Part shown: piece by piece, positions 9,176 to 19,271 of the stretch
Position numbering within the stretch: position 1 is the first letter of the stretch
Layout: each line of letters begins with the position of its first letter
Assembly: GCA_036645935.1 (NCBI GenBank)
Contig: JAVXNE010000001.1
Span: forward strand, 372,001-436,000
Direction: 5' to 3'
Length of the DNA: 64,000 bases
From: JAUNBN01 sp036645935
GTDB lineage: Bacteria > Bacillota > Clostridia > Oscillospirales > Ruminococcaceae
Made by a program: the position numbers and the translations under genes
Notes under the pieces: model-generated
Database searches by the model: none
Told to the model about the DNA's origin: nothing
Seen by the model: the letters and a program-made list of their open reading frames with translations, nothing else

Positions 9176-11080
9176 ATGAGCACAGTTAACGTGTCGCTCA
9201 AAGGCGACGTAAAACAATTTGAACGTGGGGTGAGTGCTTATGACATCGCGAAGATCATCGGCCCGGGTCTTGCCAAGGCGGCGTGCGCCTGCACTGTTGA
9301 CGGTGAAGCGTGCGACCTGCGCACCCCGATAGCGCACGACTGCACCCTCTCAATAGAGACATTCGACACTCCCGAGGGCAAGCACGCATTTTGGCACACC
9401 GCCTCTCACGTCATGGCCGAAGCGGTAATGCGGCTCTACCCTCAGGCAAAGCTGACAATCGGACCCGCCATCGAAAATGGGTTTTACTACGATATCGATT
9501 GCGACGTCGTCTTCACGCCAGAAACGCTCGAAAAGATCGAATCGGAGATGAAAAATATCGTCGCGGCAAATGAGCCACTCGAGCGTTTCACACTGACGCG
9601 CGACAAGGCACTTGAGCTAATGAGCGACAACCCGTATAAGATTGAGCTCATAAACGACCTTCCCGCCGACGCTGTGCTGAGCTTTTACCGCGAGGGAAGC
9701 TTCACCGATCTCTGCGCAGGCCCGCACCTCATGAGCACCGGCGCGCTCGCAGCGGTCAAGCTTCTCAACGTGACGGGAGCATATTGGCGCGCCGACGCAA
9801 AGAACAAGATGCTCCAGCGAGTTTATGGAATTGCATTCCCAAAAGCGTCTCAGCTCAAGGAATATCTCGACATGCTTGAGGAGGCAAAGCGCCGCGATCA
9901 TCGCAAGCTCGGACGCGAGCTTGGGCTTTTTGAGCTTATGGACGAGGGCCCCGGATTTCCGTTTTTCCTGCCGAGCGGCATGATTTTGCGCAATGAACTC
10001 GAGAACATGTGGCGCGAAGAGCACCGCAAGGCCGGCTATCACGAGATAAAGACACCGATCATCCTCAGCCGCTCGCTGTGGGAGACGTCGGGACATTGGG
10101 ATCACTACCAGCAGAACATGTATACCACCGTCATCGACGATGAAGACTATGCCATAAAGCCGATGAACTGCCCCGGAAGTCTGCTGGTTTACAAATCCAA
10201 TCAGATGAGCTACCGCGATCTGCCATACCGCATCGGAGAACTCGGCCTCGTTCACCGTCACGAGCTTTCGGGCGCGCTGCACGGTCTGATGCGTGTGCGC
10301 TGCTTCACGCAAGACGACGCCCACATCTTCATGACAGAGGATCAGATTGAGGACGAAATTCTCGGCGTCGCACGGCTTATCGACAAATTCTATAAGATGT
10401 TCGGATTCGAGTACACAGTTGAGCTGTCCACTCGTCCCGACAATTTTCTGGGCGAGGTGGCGCAGTGGGATAAGGCGGAAGCCGCGCTCAAATCTGCGCT
10501 CGACAAAAACGGCCTTCCCTACACAATAAACGAAGGCGACGGTGCATTCTACGGGCCGAAAATCGACTTTCATCTGCGCGACTGCCTCGGGCGCACCTGG
10601 CAGTGCGGCACAATTCAGCTCGACTATCAGCTCCCCGAGCGCTTCGACGCGTCCTACATCGGAGCGGACGGTGAGAAGCACCGGCCAATCATGATTCATC
10701 GCGTAGTATTCGGTTCAGTGGAGCGCTTCATCGGAATACTCACCGAGCATTTCGCAGGTGCATTTCCGCTCTGGCTCGCGCCGGTGCAGGTCAAAATCAT
10801 CCCGATAACCGAAAATCATCACGGTTATGCCGACGAGATAGCCGCAGCGCTCGAAAAAGCCGGAATACGGTATGAGATCGACAAGCGAAGCGAGAAAATG
10901 GGTTACAAAATACGTGAGGCGCAACTCATGAAGATTCCCTATATGCTCGTTGTGGGCGACAAAGAGCTGGACGGCCGAACGGTGTCGGTTCGCACCCGAG
11001 AGGGCGGCGATAAAGGTGCCTGCCCGGTCTGCGAATTCATAACGGCGTGCCGCGAGCAGATAGACACAAAATCGCTGTAA
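9176..11080 (+). CDS. thrS: Threonyl-tRNA synthetase
   Basis: This cytoplasmic class II synthetase charges tRNA-Thr. The 634-residue protein has the N-terminal TGS domain (about 1-60), the editing domain with HTASHVMAEA and DLCAGPH, the catalytic core with the class II motifs (MNCPGS, RVRCFTQDDAH, PMIHRVVFGSVERF) and the C-terminal anticodon-binding domain (about 535-634). The ATG follows an AAAGGAGG ribosome site. It sits alone on the plus strand behind a T-box leader and ends before a 20-bp terminator hairpin. Confidence 0.98.
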   Translation: MSTVNVSLKGDVKQFERGVSAYDIAKIIGPGLAKAACACTVDGEACDLRTPIAHDCTLSIETFDTPEGKHAFWHTASHVMAEAVMRLYPQAKLTIGPAIENGFYYDIDCDVVFTPETLEKIESEMKNIVAANEPLERFTLTRDKALELMSDNPYKIELINDLPADAVLSFYREGSFTDLCAGPHLMSTGALAAVKLLNVTGAYWRADAKNKMLQRVYGIAFPKASQLKEYLDMLEEAKRRDHRKLGRELGLFELMDEGPGFPFFLPSGMILRNELENMWREEHRKAGYHEIKTPIILSRSLWETSGHWDHYQQNMYTTVIDDEDYAIKPMNCPGSLLVYKSNQMSYRDLPYRIGELGLVHRHELSGALHGLMRVRCFTQDDAHIFMTEDQIEDEILGVARLIDKFYKMFGFEYTVELSTRPDNFLGEVAQWDKAEAALKSALDKNGLPYTINEGDGAFYGPKIDFHLRDCLGRTWQCGTIQLDYQLPERFDASYIGADGEKHRPIMIHRVVFGSVERFIGILTEHFAGAFPLWLAPVQVKIIPITENHHGYADEIAAALEKAGIRYEIDKRSEKMGYKIREAQLMKIPYMLVVGDKELDGRTVSVRTREGGDKGACPVCEFITACREQIDTKSL

Positions 11081-11243
11081 TTTTACCGATGCCTGTCGGC
11101 AGCTTTTGATGGCGCGCAGTTCGCATCAATGTCAGTTTGCATCGTGGAGTCGATCGTGCTGGAGATAAAACCGAAAACGCTGTCCTCCCCACAACATCGA
11201 AACCCCGAGGCAGGGCACTCCAGACAATATAATCTCTCATACA

Positions 11244-11290
11244 AAAATCAGTGGCGGCACCGTTATAAAGACGGTGCCGCCACTGATTTT
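11244..11290 (+). terminator. Long terminator hairpin downstream of thrS (bidirectional shape)
   Basis: A perfect 20-bp stem (11244-11263 with 11271-11290) closes a seven-base loop, flanked by A4 and T4, about 165 bases after the thrS stop. It can work from either side. Confidence 0.8.
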
Positions 11291-11661
11291 CGCGCTCGTA
11301 TATCACCGGTCTCTTTCCATCTCCCCGCATCTTCCATGCAAACCCAATACCTGCCGTATAAACGCGTCTGCGAACGGCACTCTGTTTCAGAGAAAAAGCG
11401 ACTGCTCCGTGCAATCGTCTTCTCTCTGATTTGTCTTAATTTCTGTGGCATCACGCAGCATTTGACAACGCGTCGCTTTAAATGCGCGTGCGCGCTCAAA
11501 CCCCGCGAAAGCCCCTGGGGATTATCTGCACCGCGCACGTTGATTGCACTCTTTGTGTTTCAAATGGCAGGGACATGTCAATCAAGCCCTCAAGGATTGG
11601 GGAGTCAACGCGCCCACGTACCTTTCCCGAACATATTGACCCGCTCTTGCGCTTCTCCGCA
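11291..11661. other. Gene-poor stretch between thrS terminator and the GGDEF/EAL gene
   Basis: About 370 bases with no recognisable gene or RNA. Short open frames exist on both strands, but none has family-like sequence or a convincing start. I see no T-run hairpin belonging to the GGDEF/EAL gene other than the shared one at 11244-11290. Confidence 0.55.
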
Positions 11662-14600
11662 TCACGCTTTTTCCGGCTCGCAGTCTCCGAGATATCGCTC
11701 GACAAATTCCTTCTCGGGCAGCGGTTTATCGACGAGATAACCCTGTATCAAATTGCATCCGAGCGAACTTAGCACAGCGCGCTGCTCCTCTGTCTCAACT
11801 CCCTCAGCAATGCAAAGCATTCCCGTCTCCGCGCAGATGTGTGTCACACTCTCAATAATGAGACGGCTGACTCGGTTGATCGTGACGTCGTCGATAACGC
11901 TCTTATCGATTTTAATCTCGTCAAAACGCAGCGCAGAGAGCACATATAAGCTGGAATATTCGCTTCCGAAATCGTCTAAAGAAAGCCTGAACCCCGCTTG
12001 TCGGAACTGTTCACACGCGAACACAACGGTCGCGCGCTCAATGCTCCCAACACTTTCGGTGATCTCAAGTCCTACATACATGAGCACATCATCATAACCC
12101 TGCTGTATCTCCTTCACCTTTGCGAGCGCGCTGGGATCGAGCAGCGTTTTGCGCGATATGTTCACCGAGACCGGAATCAGCCTCCTGCCCGCGTCCTTGT
12201 ATTTTCGCAACATTCGGAATATCTCGGTCAGCATATAAAAATCGAGATGTTTAATGAGATTCTCCCGCTCCAATTGCGGGATGAAATCAAGCGGTGAAAC
12301 GAGACCCTTTTGGGGGTCCTCGTAACGCACCAGAGCCTCGCACGAAACGGCAGCGCAGGTGTTCACATCCGCTTGAGGCTGAAGATATACCTTGAGCTTC
12401 TTTTGCTCGATTGCATCCATCAGCCAGTCTCGGAATTGGTTGTACACCCCGTCCGAAGGGGAACCGCTTTGGCGGCGGACTTCCTCTTTGCTGACCTGCA
12501 TCAGCTCCTGTGCGTGATCGATGATCTTTTGTACGCTGCTGACATTCACATCCCATGTGTACCCGGCGCAAACATTCCTGGGATAGGCCGCATCCCACGC
12601 AGCAATCGCCTCGTTGCACAGCGAGATAAACTCATCCTGTGTTATTCCGCACTGCATGGCGATAAACTCGTCTCCGGAAACGCGAAAGACCTTTGCGCCG
12701 CTGAACGTTTTATTGAGAACACCCGCTATAAAACTTATCAGCCTGTCGCCGTATTCATTTCCGTAATCATGATTCAGGCGATTCAGCCCATTGATATCAA
12801 CAAACATCGCTCCGACCGCGAAAAGCGCATCGGTTTTGATGTTTTGCAGCATTCGATAATAGCCCTGACGGTTGATAAGCCCTGTCCGGTCGTCAATCAA
12901 GCTGCGTGATGGTTTATCCTCATGCTTGACCTCCGTCTGCAGCACTGCCTGAAATCCGCTTCCATTATTGTCATTTGAATATACGGTGACGCGCCCGTGC
13001 GCCTCCTGGACATCCTTTTTGCAGGCGGCAAGCGCGCTTTGGAACAGCGCGTCGAAGTCGAGATTTTCGCACCGCTCTGCCGCTATTCCAACAGAAAACG
13101 CCAACTCCTCGGACATGCCGATAATCTCGCGTATTCGTCGTATATCGATCACAGCGCGGCTGATGATATCAACCACCTCTTTTTGGGTCTTTGCGTGCGG
13201 AACAAAAACCGAAAACCGATGCTCGGAGTCTCGTCCGATCATTCCTATTTCTCCCAAAACGTTGAGAAACAGGCACGCGACTGAATATATCAACCGGCTT
13301 TCCACATCCGGTCCCGATTGGTCAAATGCAACGTCAAGTCCCTGCAGCTCTATGAGCGCCAGCGCACAGTATTCATCGCCACTGCTCTCGATGACGCATT
13401 TTGCAAGCCGCTCCATCGTTTTCTTTGTGAAGAGCATCGTCGTCGCGTCGCGCTCAGGGTGCGACGGCAGCGCCAGCTCCCAATATTTGCGGGTGTCTAT
13501 GTCGCGCAGATATCCAAAACCATAGATATCCCCGCTCGCGGAGTCTGTCATGAGCGATACCGTATTTGACACCCAGCGTATCTCACCCTCATTCATTGTG
13601 CGGCGATACTCAACTTCAACAATCCCGCAGCCGCTTTGATATGCGGAAAACAGAGCTTCGGGTGACATTTTCTTTTTGAATCTCGCAAGATCGGCTTCAC
13701 CGAATATGGCTTTACCCTCATGTTCCAGGTTTTCGAGATAGCTTTCCCCAACGCGCACGCGTTCGGCTGTGCCTCTTATGTGTGCACACTCCATCACTTT
13801 GTGAGAGATGTTCACCCGCATCGTCGCAATGACGTTGTTCTTCACCGCCTCCTGCATCCGCTCCTCTTGAATAAATCTCGATTTCTCATTAAAGATGTTG
13901 GGAAGCTCGTGCGTCACACCAATTGCCTTGTGCGGTTTCCCGTCCGCGTCATAAACCATGTGGTATGAAAGCGTGGCCCAGCCGAACATACCACTTCCGA
14001 AATAGCGAACTATAAAGTCCTCGCTTCCCTTTTCTTTCCCGCTAAGTATCCCGTTGAAAAATTCAATAAACGGCTCACGGTATTCCGGATGCACCCAGCC
14101 GTTGTGCGCAAGGCTCTCGGGAGCATTTTCAAAAGTCGCAGATTCATCATATTTTTGATTGACAGTGTCCCACACCGCGAAAATGCGCGTGTTGATATCG
14201 AACTCCCATATCGTCGCGTCGGTCTGCTCAAAGGCATAGCGCAGACGCTCGTTTCCGTCGGCGAGCTTTTTGCGCAGCTCGAGCGTCTGTGTCACGTCCA
14301 TCACCGTTGACAGGAACACCGGGGTTCCTTCTTTGCTTCTATGCATGTAAACGGTGCGCACCAAATAGCTGCGCCGCACACCGTCAATCATCGTCGCCGA
14401 ACGAAAAGTGCTTTGCACCGAAACGCGTTTCTCCGCGGCTTCCGCCAGATTGCCGCACAGCATCTCGCTATCTTCGGGATATATAATTTTATACATATCG
14501 GACGCGTATCTCGCTTCGTACTCTTCTCTGGATAAACCGCTCATTTTGATGAGTTCGTCGTTTGCGAACGTCAGATGAAGTTTCTCACCCGCCTCACAGA

Positions 14601-17600
14601 CTCCTATTCCGACCGGGGAGTTTTGTATAATGGCGTCCATCTGTTCCAAAACATTCTTCTGCTCGGTTATATCAGTCACAACTCCGATAACCACCGGATA
14701 ATTGCTTCTTTCATAGGGAATGCGCACCGCGCGCAGATGACGCCAGCTCAGACTTTCGTTGGGTTCTTTGACGCGGTATGTGAAATCGAGCACATCTCCG
14801 CTGCACGATATCTCCTTCACTTGCTGCTCGAGTTTCTCGCGGTCTTCAGCATAAACAAAATCAAACAGACCTTCTCCCGATTCTCTTGCGTCCTCCTTTT
14901 TGCGGCCGGTGGATTTGAAGAAACCGGGACTGACGTAAATTATCCGCAAACTATCGCTCACTTCCGCGAGCATGACGCCGCCCTCCATGTATTCAAGCAG
15001 CGCGTTCAGCTGCACAGTGCTCGCGGAATCGGATGTGAAACTTGTTAGGGAGAGAGCTTCCTGTGGCTCAACATGAAGATTGTTTGAAATGCTGTAACTG
15101 TTTTTGCTCCCGGACTTCACTTGATAAAGCGAGCTGTCCGCCTGTGAATACAGCTCTTCAAACGTCTTGTCCCCGTGCCGAAAAATCGCAATTCCGACAC
15201 TTGCGGAAAGTTGCAACGTGACGCTGTTAGAAGCACAGGAAAACTGCAGCGCATGCACAAGCTCCTCCGCTTTGGATGCAACTTGTCCGACAGATGCAAT
15301 GTTTTTCATCAAGACCATGAATTCGTCCCCGCCGACACGACCGACAATATCGCTCGAACGGAAAATGCGGCTGAAAACCTCGGCAACACGTATGAGAAAT
15401 TTATCGCCCTGCTGGTGTCCGAATGTGTCGTTTATAAGCTTGAAGTTGTCAAGGTCAACGGCGAACAACGCATGGTTTCCGGTGCTTCCCTCCATTTTCA
15501 TGAATCTGCTGATATGGGAAATTGTGCTGTCGTGATTGTAGCGCTTAGTCATCGAATCGCGCTCGGCTGCAGCTTCAAGCTTATACTCCTTGCGCTTTTG
15601 GTCATCTATATCGGTCATATATAGGAAGGCCATCAAATCCCCGCTCTCGGGATCTCGAAGCAGGTGTGCCTCGTAGTGCATCCAACGTGTTTCGCCGCTC
15701 GAAATAGCCTTGATAAAATCAAAAATCACCGGTTCAGCATTCACTTCGGCACGTTTTTCGAGCATCTCGGGAGAAAAAGACGCGAAGTATTTTTTCACAT
15801 CCTCATTGTCCACAACACTCTGTTTGGAGAGTTGCGCAAACTCTTCAATTGAGAGCCCTGAAAATTTCTGCTTATCCTCGGGGTTTTTGAAGTGCATGTC
15901 GACCTGAACACGAGTGGTGACGTTGAAAAGCGCAGTTGAATAAAAGCTGGGCTCCATCGCCACGCGGTATTGCTGCTCCGTTTGATATTTCATTTCCAGC
16001 TCATGCTCGGACGTTACGTCCTCAGACATCCCAACCGCACGACAGGGACGCCCACGATCGTCAAGCACATTTGTGTATCTCACAAGCTCGTAGCAATACC
16101 CTGTCCCGTCCTCTTTTTTCACACGCAGTATAGCGGAGACCTTCGCCTCACCTGCCAGAAGAAGTTCATGCATTTCGAGCAGCTCATTAACGCTTTCGGG
16201 ATGAATACAGCCGCTCTCAATAAGGCTCGCCGGCGCATTGGCCAGTTCCCTGCCGTTTTTGAGCCATTTGGTGGAATTCTCTGCCTGAATAATTTTTTGG
16301 GTCTCGTAATCATATTCCCACACATTGAGTGTGGTGTCTGCAAGCGCGATATCTGTGATCTGCTTTTGAACACGAAGCTCCAGCTCGATCTGCTTCTGCT
16401 CAGTTATATCGACGATTACACCGCTCATAATCAGATTGTCCGATTGCTTTTCGATATTTCCGCTCACAAGCAGATATTTGTTGTTTCCGCTGCCGACAAC
16501 AATACGCACGACGAACTGAGCGTATCCGCCTCCCTCCCGGATGATGTTTTCTGTCGTCTCTTGAATCATGGCGGCATCATTGCTGTGAACCATGTGCATG
16601 AACTTGTTGTCGAACTTCTCAGCCATGCTTTCGCGGGTGCATTCGATAATGGCGTAAAACTTGTCGTTTCCGTAAAGCAGAGTGAACTCGCGATTGACAA
16701 TAGCGGAAAACACGCCGCTTTCCTCCATTGTGCGATAGAGCGCAAGCTGCTTTGAGTGTCTGCGTTCGTTGACAACGATTAGAGCGAGCAGCAACAAGGA
16801 GATAGCCGAAATCCACGCGGTCTGATGCAGTCCATCGCGGGCAGCAGTGCGCGCGTCGGCATCCACAACTTCTCCCGGGACGATATTGAACATCACCCAG
16901 TCCTCAATGCCGGTTTGCCGATAGACCCCGCATCTTGTCTGATCGCCGACGCTGTAAATCACCGTGCCCGACTTAAGTTCCGTAATTTCCTGTTTTATCT
17001 CTTCGTAACTTCCTCTGGTAAATTCGGCTGTTTTGAAAAACTCAAACAGGTTTTTTTCTTTTGCAAGATATCCCTCGCTATCGCTGCTGACAATGATGTC
17101 CCCCTTAGAATCGGAAATAAAAGAATAGGCTCCTTGGGTGTTCGTTTTGGATATGAGCAGTGAGCGAAACACTTTCTCCTCATAGAATCCCGCTATCGCC
17201 GCAACAACGTCCCTGCCCTTAAAAACAGGAACCGCAATTACAAAAAAATCAGCATCGCCGAACGGGGAGGAGCTGACCTTTGCGATGGCCCGAGAGCCCT
17301 TCATGGCTTCTTGAAAATACGTCTGGTCCTCCATCTGAATGTCTCTTCCATCGCTCAACACAGCCCGTCCATCACGATCTATCTTAATCACGCTCATGAA
17401 ATCGGTGATTCTTGCTATTGCTTCCATGCGCGTTTCGAGGTGTTCGTCATCAATGTCATCCTGCACGGAGAGGCTGTTGGCAAACGACTCCAAAACCGCA
17501 TACTGCCCACCAATTTCGGCCCTAATCGTGGCAATTTGATTGGACGCCGATTCCTCCAACGTGCGATAGGCGCGCGTCTGTGATCGTTCAACCGCACTTC

Positions 17601-17697
17601 TTTGAAAAAACAGCATGCTGATAAGCGTGACCACAATCAGGAACAGCGGCACAATCACCAGCACAGCATTATTCATCTTTCCGTCTTGACGTTTCAT
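11662..17697 (-). CDS. Very large membrane sensor with CACHE-like, multiple PAS, three GGDEF-like and one EAL domain
   Basis: This 2011-aa c-di-GMP signalling protein starts with a transmembrane helix (about 9-31), a CACHE-like extracytoplasmic sensor (40-285) and a second helix (293-310). Several PAS modules follow, then a GGDEF domain with intact RVGGDEF (about residue 790). After more PAS repeats come a degenerate GGDEF-like domain lacking the motif (RDSEHRF), a third with SGDEF, and a C-terminal EAL domain (about 1755-2005). The EAL domain has CEALVRY, VNISR, LEITES, DDFG, KIDKS and EGVET. The loop usually written DDFGTGYSS reads DDFGSEYSS. The first GGDEF and the EAL domain look potentially active. 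The start at 17697 follows GAGGA; an upstream start at 17754 is less likely. The signal sensed is unknown. Confidence 0.93.
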   Translation of the reverse strand: MKRQDGKMNNAVLVIVPLFLIVVTLISMLFFQRSAVERSQTRAYRTLEESASNQIATIRAEIGGQYAVLESFANSLSVQDDIDDEHLETRMEAIARITDFMSVIKIDRDGRAVLSDGRDIQMEDQTYFQEAMKGSRAIAKVSSSPFGDADFFVIAVPVFKGRDVVAAIAGFYEEKVFRSLLISKTNTQGAYSFISDSKGDIIVSSDSEGYLAKEKNLFEFFKTAEFTRGSYEEIKQEITELKSGTVIYSVGDQTRCGVYRQTGIEDWVMFNIVPGEVVDADARTAARDGLHQTAWISAISLLLLALIVVNERRHSKQLALYRTMEESGVFSAIVNREFTLLYGNDKFYAIIECTRESMAEKFDNKFMHMVHSNDAAMIQETTENIIREGGGYAQFVVRIVVGSGNNKYLLVSGNIEKQSDNLIMSGVIVDITEQKQIELELRVQKQITDIALADTTLNVWEYDYETQKIIQAENSTKWLKNGRELANAPASLIESGCIHPESVNELLEMHELLLAGEAKVSAILRVKKEDGTGYCYELVRYTNVLDDRGRPCRAVGMSEDVTSEHELEMKYQTEQQYRVAMEPSFYSTALFNVTTRVQVDMHFKNPEDKQKFSGLSIEEFAQLSKQSVVDNEDVKKYFASFSPEMLEKRAEVNAEPVIFDFIKAISSGETRWMHYEAHLLRDPESGDLMAFLYMTDIDDQKRKEYKLEAAAERDSMTKRYNHDSTISHISRFMKMEGSTGNHALFAVDLDNFKLINDTFGHQQGDKFLIRVAEVFSRIFRSSDIVGRVGGDEFMVLMKNIASVGQVASKAEELVHALQFSCASNSVTLQLSASVGIAIFRHGDKTFEELYSQADSSLYQVKSGSKNSYSISNNLHVEPQEALSLTSFTSDSASTVQLNALLEYMEGGVMLAEVSDSLRIIYVSPGFFKSTGRKKEDARESGEGLFDFVYAEDREKLEQQVKEISCSGDVLDFTYRVKEPNESLSWRHLRAVRIPYERSNYPVVIGVVTDITEQKNVLEQMDAIIQNSPVGIGVCEAGEKLHLTFANDELIKMSGLSREEYEARYASDMYKIIYPEDSEMLCGNLAEAAEKRVSVQSTFRSATMIDGVRRSYLVRTVYMHRSKEGTPVFLSTVMDVTQTLELRKKLADGNERLRYAFEQTDATIWEFDINTRIFAVWDTVNQKYDESATFENAPESLAHNGWVHPEYREPFIEFFNGILSGKEKGSEDFIVRYFGSGMFGWATLSYHMVYDADGKPHKAIGVTHELPNIFNEKSRFIQEERMQEAVKNNVIATMRVNISHKVMECAHIRGTAERVRVGESYLENLEHEGKAIFGEADLARFKKKMSPEALFSAYQSGCGIVEVEYRRTMNEGEIRWVSNTVSLMTDSASGDIYGFGYLRDIDTRKYWELALPSHPERDATTMLFTKKTMERLAKCVIESSGDEYCALALIELQGLDVAFDQSGPDVESRLIYSVACLFLNVLGEIGMIGRDSEHRFSVFVPHAKTQKEVVDIISRAVIDIRRIREIIGMSEELAFSVGIAAERCENLDFDALFQSALAACKKDVQEAHGRVTVYSNDNNGSGFQAVLQTEVKHEDKPSRSLIDDRTGLINRQGYYRMLQNIKTDALFAVGAMFVDINGLNRLNHDYGNEYGDRLISFIAGVLNKTFSGAKVFRVSGDEFIAMQCGITQDEFISLCNEAIAAWDAAYPRNVCAGYTWDVNVSSVQKIIDHAQELMQVSKEEVRRQSGSPSDGVYNQFRDWLMDAIEQKKLKVYLQPQADVNTCAAVSCEALVRYEDPQKGLVSPLDFIPQLERENLIKHLDFYMLTEIFRMLRKYKDAGRRLIPVSVNISRKTLLDPSALAKVKEIQQGYDDVLMYVGLEITESVGSIERATVVFACEQFRQAGFRLSLDDFGSEYSSLYVLSALRFDEIKIDKSVIDDVTINRVSRLIIESVTHICAETGMLCIAEGVETEEQRAVLSSLGCNLIQGYLVDKPLPEKEFVERYLGDCEPEKA

Positions 17698-18110
17698 TAT
17701 AAACATCCTCGTTTTATTCCGCCGATTTAATAAACCACCGACCTGTCGCCGCATCTATGATGCGATGTTGGAAACACAATTCGCCGGTCTTTCTGGCAAG
17801 CGTCTCTTTGCGACAACGGCGTTTCCTGTTGACGGTATACAAAAAAGGAAGACTCTGCAATTTTCGACAGCGCCTTCGATCGTCTTCCTTTTTCGTGTAA
17901 ACAAATTCGACCGGATCCGCGCTCTGCGCGCGGCCTGCCGACAATGTGTCCGGTATCACAAAAAAATAACCCTGAAAAGGCAGTGTCTATTCAAGCGGTG
18001 TGAGCCGCTCACCGCCACAAAGAGTGGTTTTGCTTCTTTATGGCGCGCGTGCGGCTGTCTTCCGGCTCGCTGTGATCCTGTCTGCCGGTAGTTTCACAAC
18101 ATTACACTGT
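17698..18110 (-). promoter_or_regulatory. Long structured 5' leader of the GGDEF/EAL gene, possible attenuator or riboswitch
   Basis: About 400 bases without a gene lie upstream of the start codon. Reading on the minus strand there is a GTGAG/CTCAC hairpin near 17990-18010, a T-run at about 17958-17964, then a terminator hairpin (17841-17893), then a GGAAAC...GTTTCC stem enclosing a CGCCG/CGGCG stem (17770-17826), then a CGCATC/GATGCG hairpin (17750-17764). A terminator inside a leader suggests conditional read-through. I compared it with the c-di-GMP-I (GEMM) consensus by eye and could not match the conserved core, so the ligand class, if any, is unknown. Confidence 0.45.
17841..17893 (-). 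terminator. Intrinsic terminator inside the GGDEF/EAL leader
   Basis: On the minus strand a 12-base stem (GTCTTCC arm and its complement) closes a 28-base loop and ends in six U residues, about 145 bases before the start codon of the GGDEF/EAL gene. It either ends a short upstream RNA or acts as an attenuator. Confidence 0.65.
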
Positions 18111-18370
18111 TAAAATCCCTGAGGATTGCAATATTGATTGAACTTGATGTTAGTTTACTTATATTTATATATATTTACTATATATCATGAGATTCATCAT
18201 TGCAAGCTCTGAAGTGCCTGTTTTAATGGTGTTCTTTACACAAATCTGCTATTTGAACCGCGCCGTTTTCAGTTTTTCACATCGCATTTGAAATGCGATG
18301 TCTTTCCTTATTGCGTCAGCACCATATGACGGCGGCATTGATTGCCCATCTTATGGTAAAACAGCGCTTT
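18111..18370. other. AT-rich spacer with a 3' hairpin of the sortase gene
   Basis: No gene is visible. An AT-rich block at 18150-18190 may contain the promoter for the GGDEF/EAL leader on the minus strand (TTGCAA with TATAGT 17 bases away, about 18175-18205). A perfect inverted repeat at 18279-18301 (ACATCGCATTT and its complement around one base) lies 70 bases past the sortase stop and may be its terminator, although no long U-tract follows. Confidence 0.45.
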
Positions 18371-19030
18371 TTAATTGCATTCATTCACCGTGTCCAATCT
18401 GCAAATAACAAGAAATCTTTCTGGGGCGGGGCCGCCATATACGAATGGGTGGCAGGTGACAAGTGTCAGATAGGGCGTCTCAAATCTCTGTGTCATCTCC
18501 GGAGCCTCAGGCAGACAGACCTGCGTTTTCTCAACGAGATATACATATTCGTATCCCCCGCTTTTAAGCGTAACCCTGTTGCCGACCTGTATGTCCTTCA
18601 ACCATTTAAAAACCGTATCCCTGTGCCCAAATATCACACAATTTCCCGATTCTCCGGGCTGTGCGGTTTCCGAGATGTGCGCGACACCCATCCACAGATG
18701 CTCGCTTGTCAGCTCGTCATAAACAGCAAACCGGTGTGCTTTGGGAGTGTGAACTGTTAAAATTGCATAACCGGAATAGCCCGTCGCCTCTTCGTCATCA
18801 TGCGCATCTTCCTGCAAAACTTCTTTGCGGCTCTCGCTTGCATCGTGCGGCTGTATCTCACGCATCGACATCGATAATTCCGTCGCACACAACCCCTCGC
18901 TTATTGCGCGCTCGGAACGATAAACCCTCAGCGCACCAATCACTGTCATGGCGGCGGCAATTAAAGTCATGATTACAAATAAAACGATAACTGTTTTTTC
19001 TTTTGGCCCTGGAAATTTCAGTTTTTTCAT
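18371..19030 (-). CDS. Class D sortase
   Basis: This membrane-anchored transpeptidase links or assembles LPxTG-type surface proteins. The 219-residue protein has an N-terminal transmembrane helix (about 13-35), the catalytic His in FGHRDT, the catalytic Cys in TLVTCHP (TLxTC signature) and the Arg in ERFLVICRL. The hydrophobic N-terminus and compact catalytic domain fit class D. No LPxTG substrate gene is adjacent, so the target protein must be encoded elsewhere. It is divergent from msrAB. It may be a stand-alone housekeeping sortase. Confidence 0.9.
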   Translation of the reverse strand: MKKLKFPGPKEKTVIVLFVIMTLIAAAMTVIGALRVYRSERAISEGLCATELSMSMREIQPHDASESRKEVLQEDAHDDEEATGYSGYAILTVHTPKAHRFAVYDELTSEHLWMGVAHISETAQPGESGNCVIFGHRDTVFKWLKDIQVGNRVTLKSGGYEYVYLVEKTQVCLPEAPEMTQRFETPYLTLVTCHPFVYGGPAPERFLVICRLDTVNECN

Positions 19031-19271
19031 CGATTCCTCGTTTTAAAAGCATTGTCTTGCGGCTCCGTTCGTCCGTTGGTCATGAATCGGGCTTTGAGCT
19101 TGCCGCAGTCGTCCATATATTAGAAATATTCACACATTCGTGACAATATGTATTCTGTGCACTGTTCACAGCTTCAATTTGGTAATTGGATCACTTATCG
19201 AGTCGGCGCATTTGAGTATACTATATCTGTCAGCCAATACGAATTATGCTATTCAAAAAGAGGGGATTTTC

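Noticed and set aside
9617..10699. A 360-codon open frame antisense to thrS
   Set aside because: Fully inside the well-supported thrS gene, with no family features; an antisense shadow of a GC-biased gene.
17698..18110. A c-di-GMP-I (GEMM) riboswitch
   Set aside because: Only loose fragments (GCAAAACC, CGCAAAG) resemble the consensus; the paired core and second motif could not be aligned by eye.
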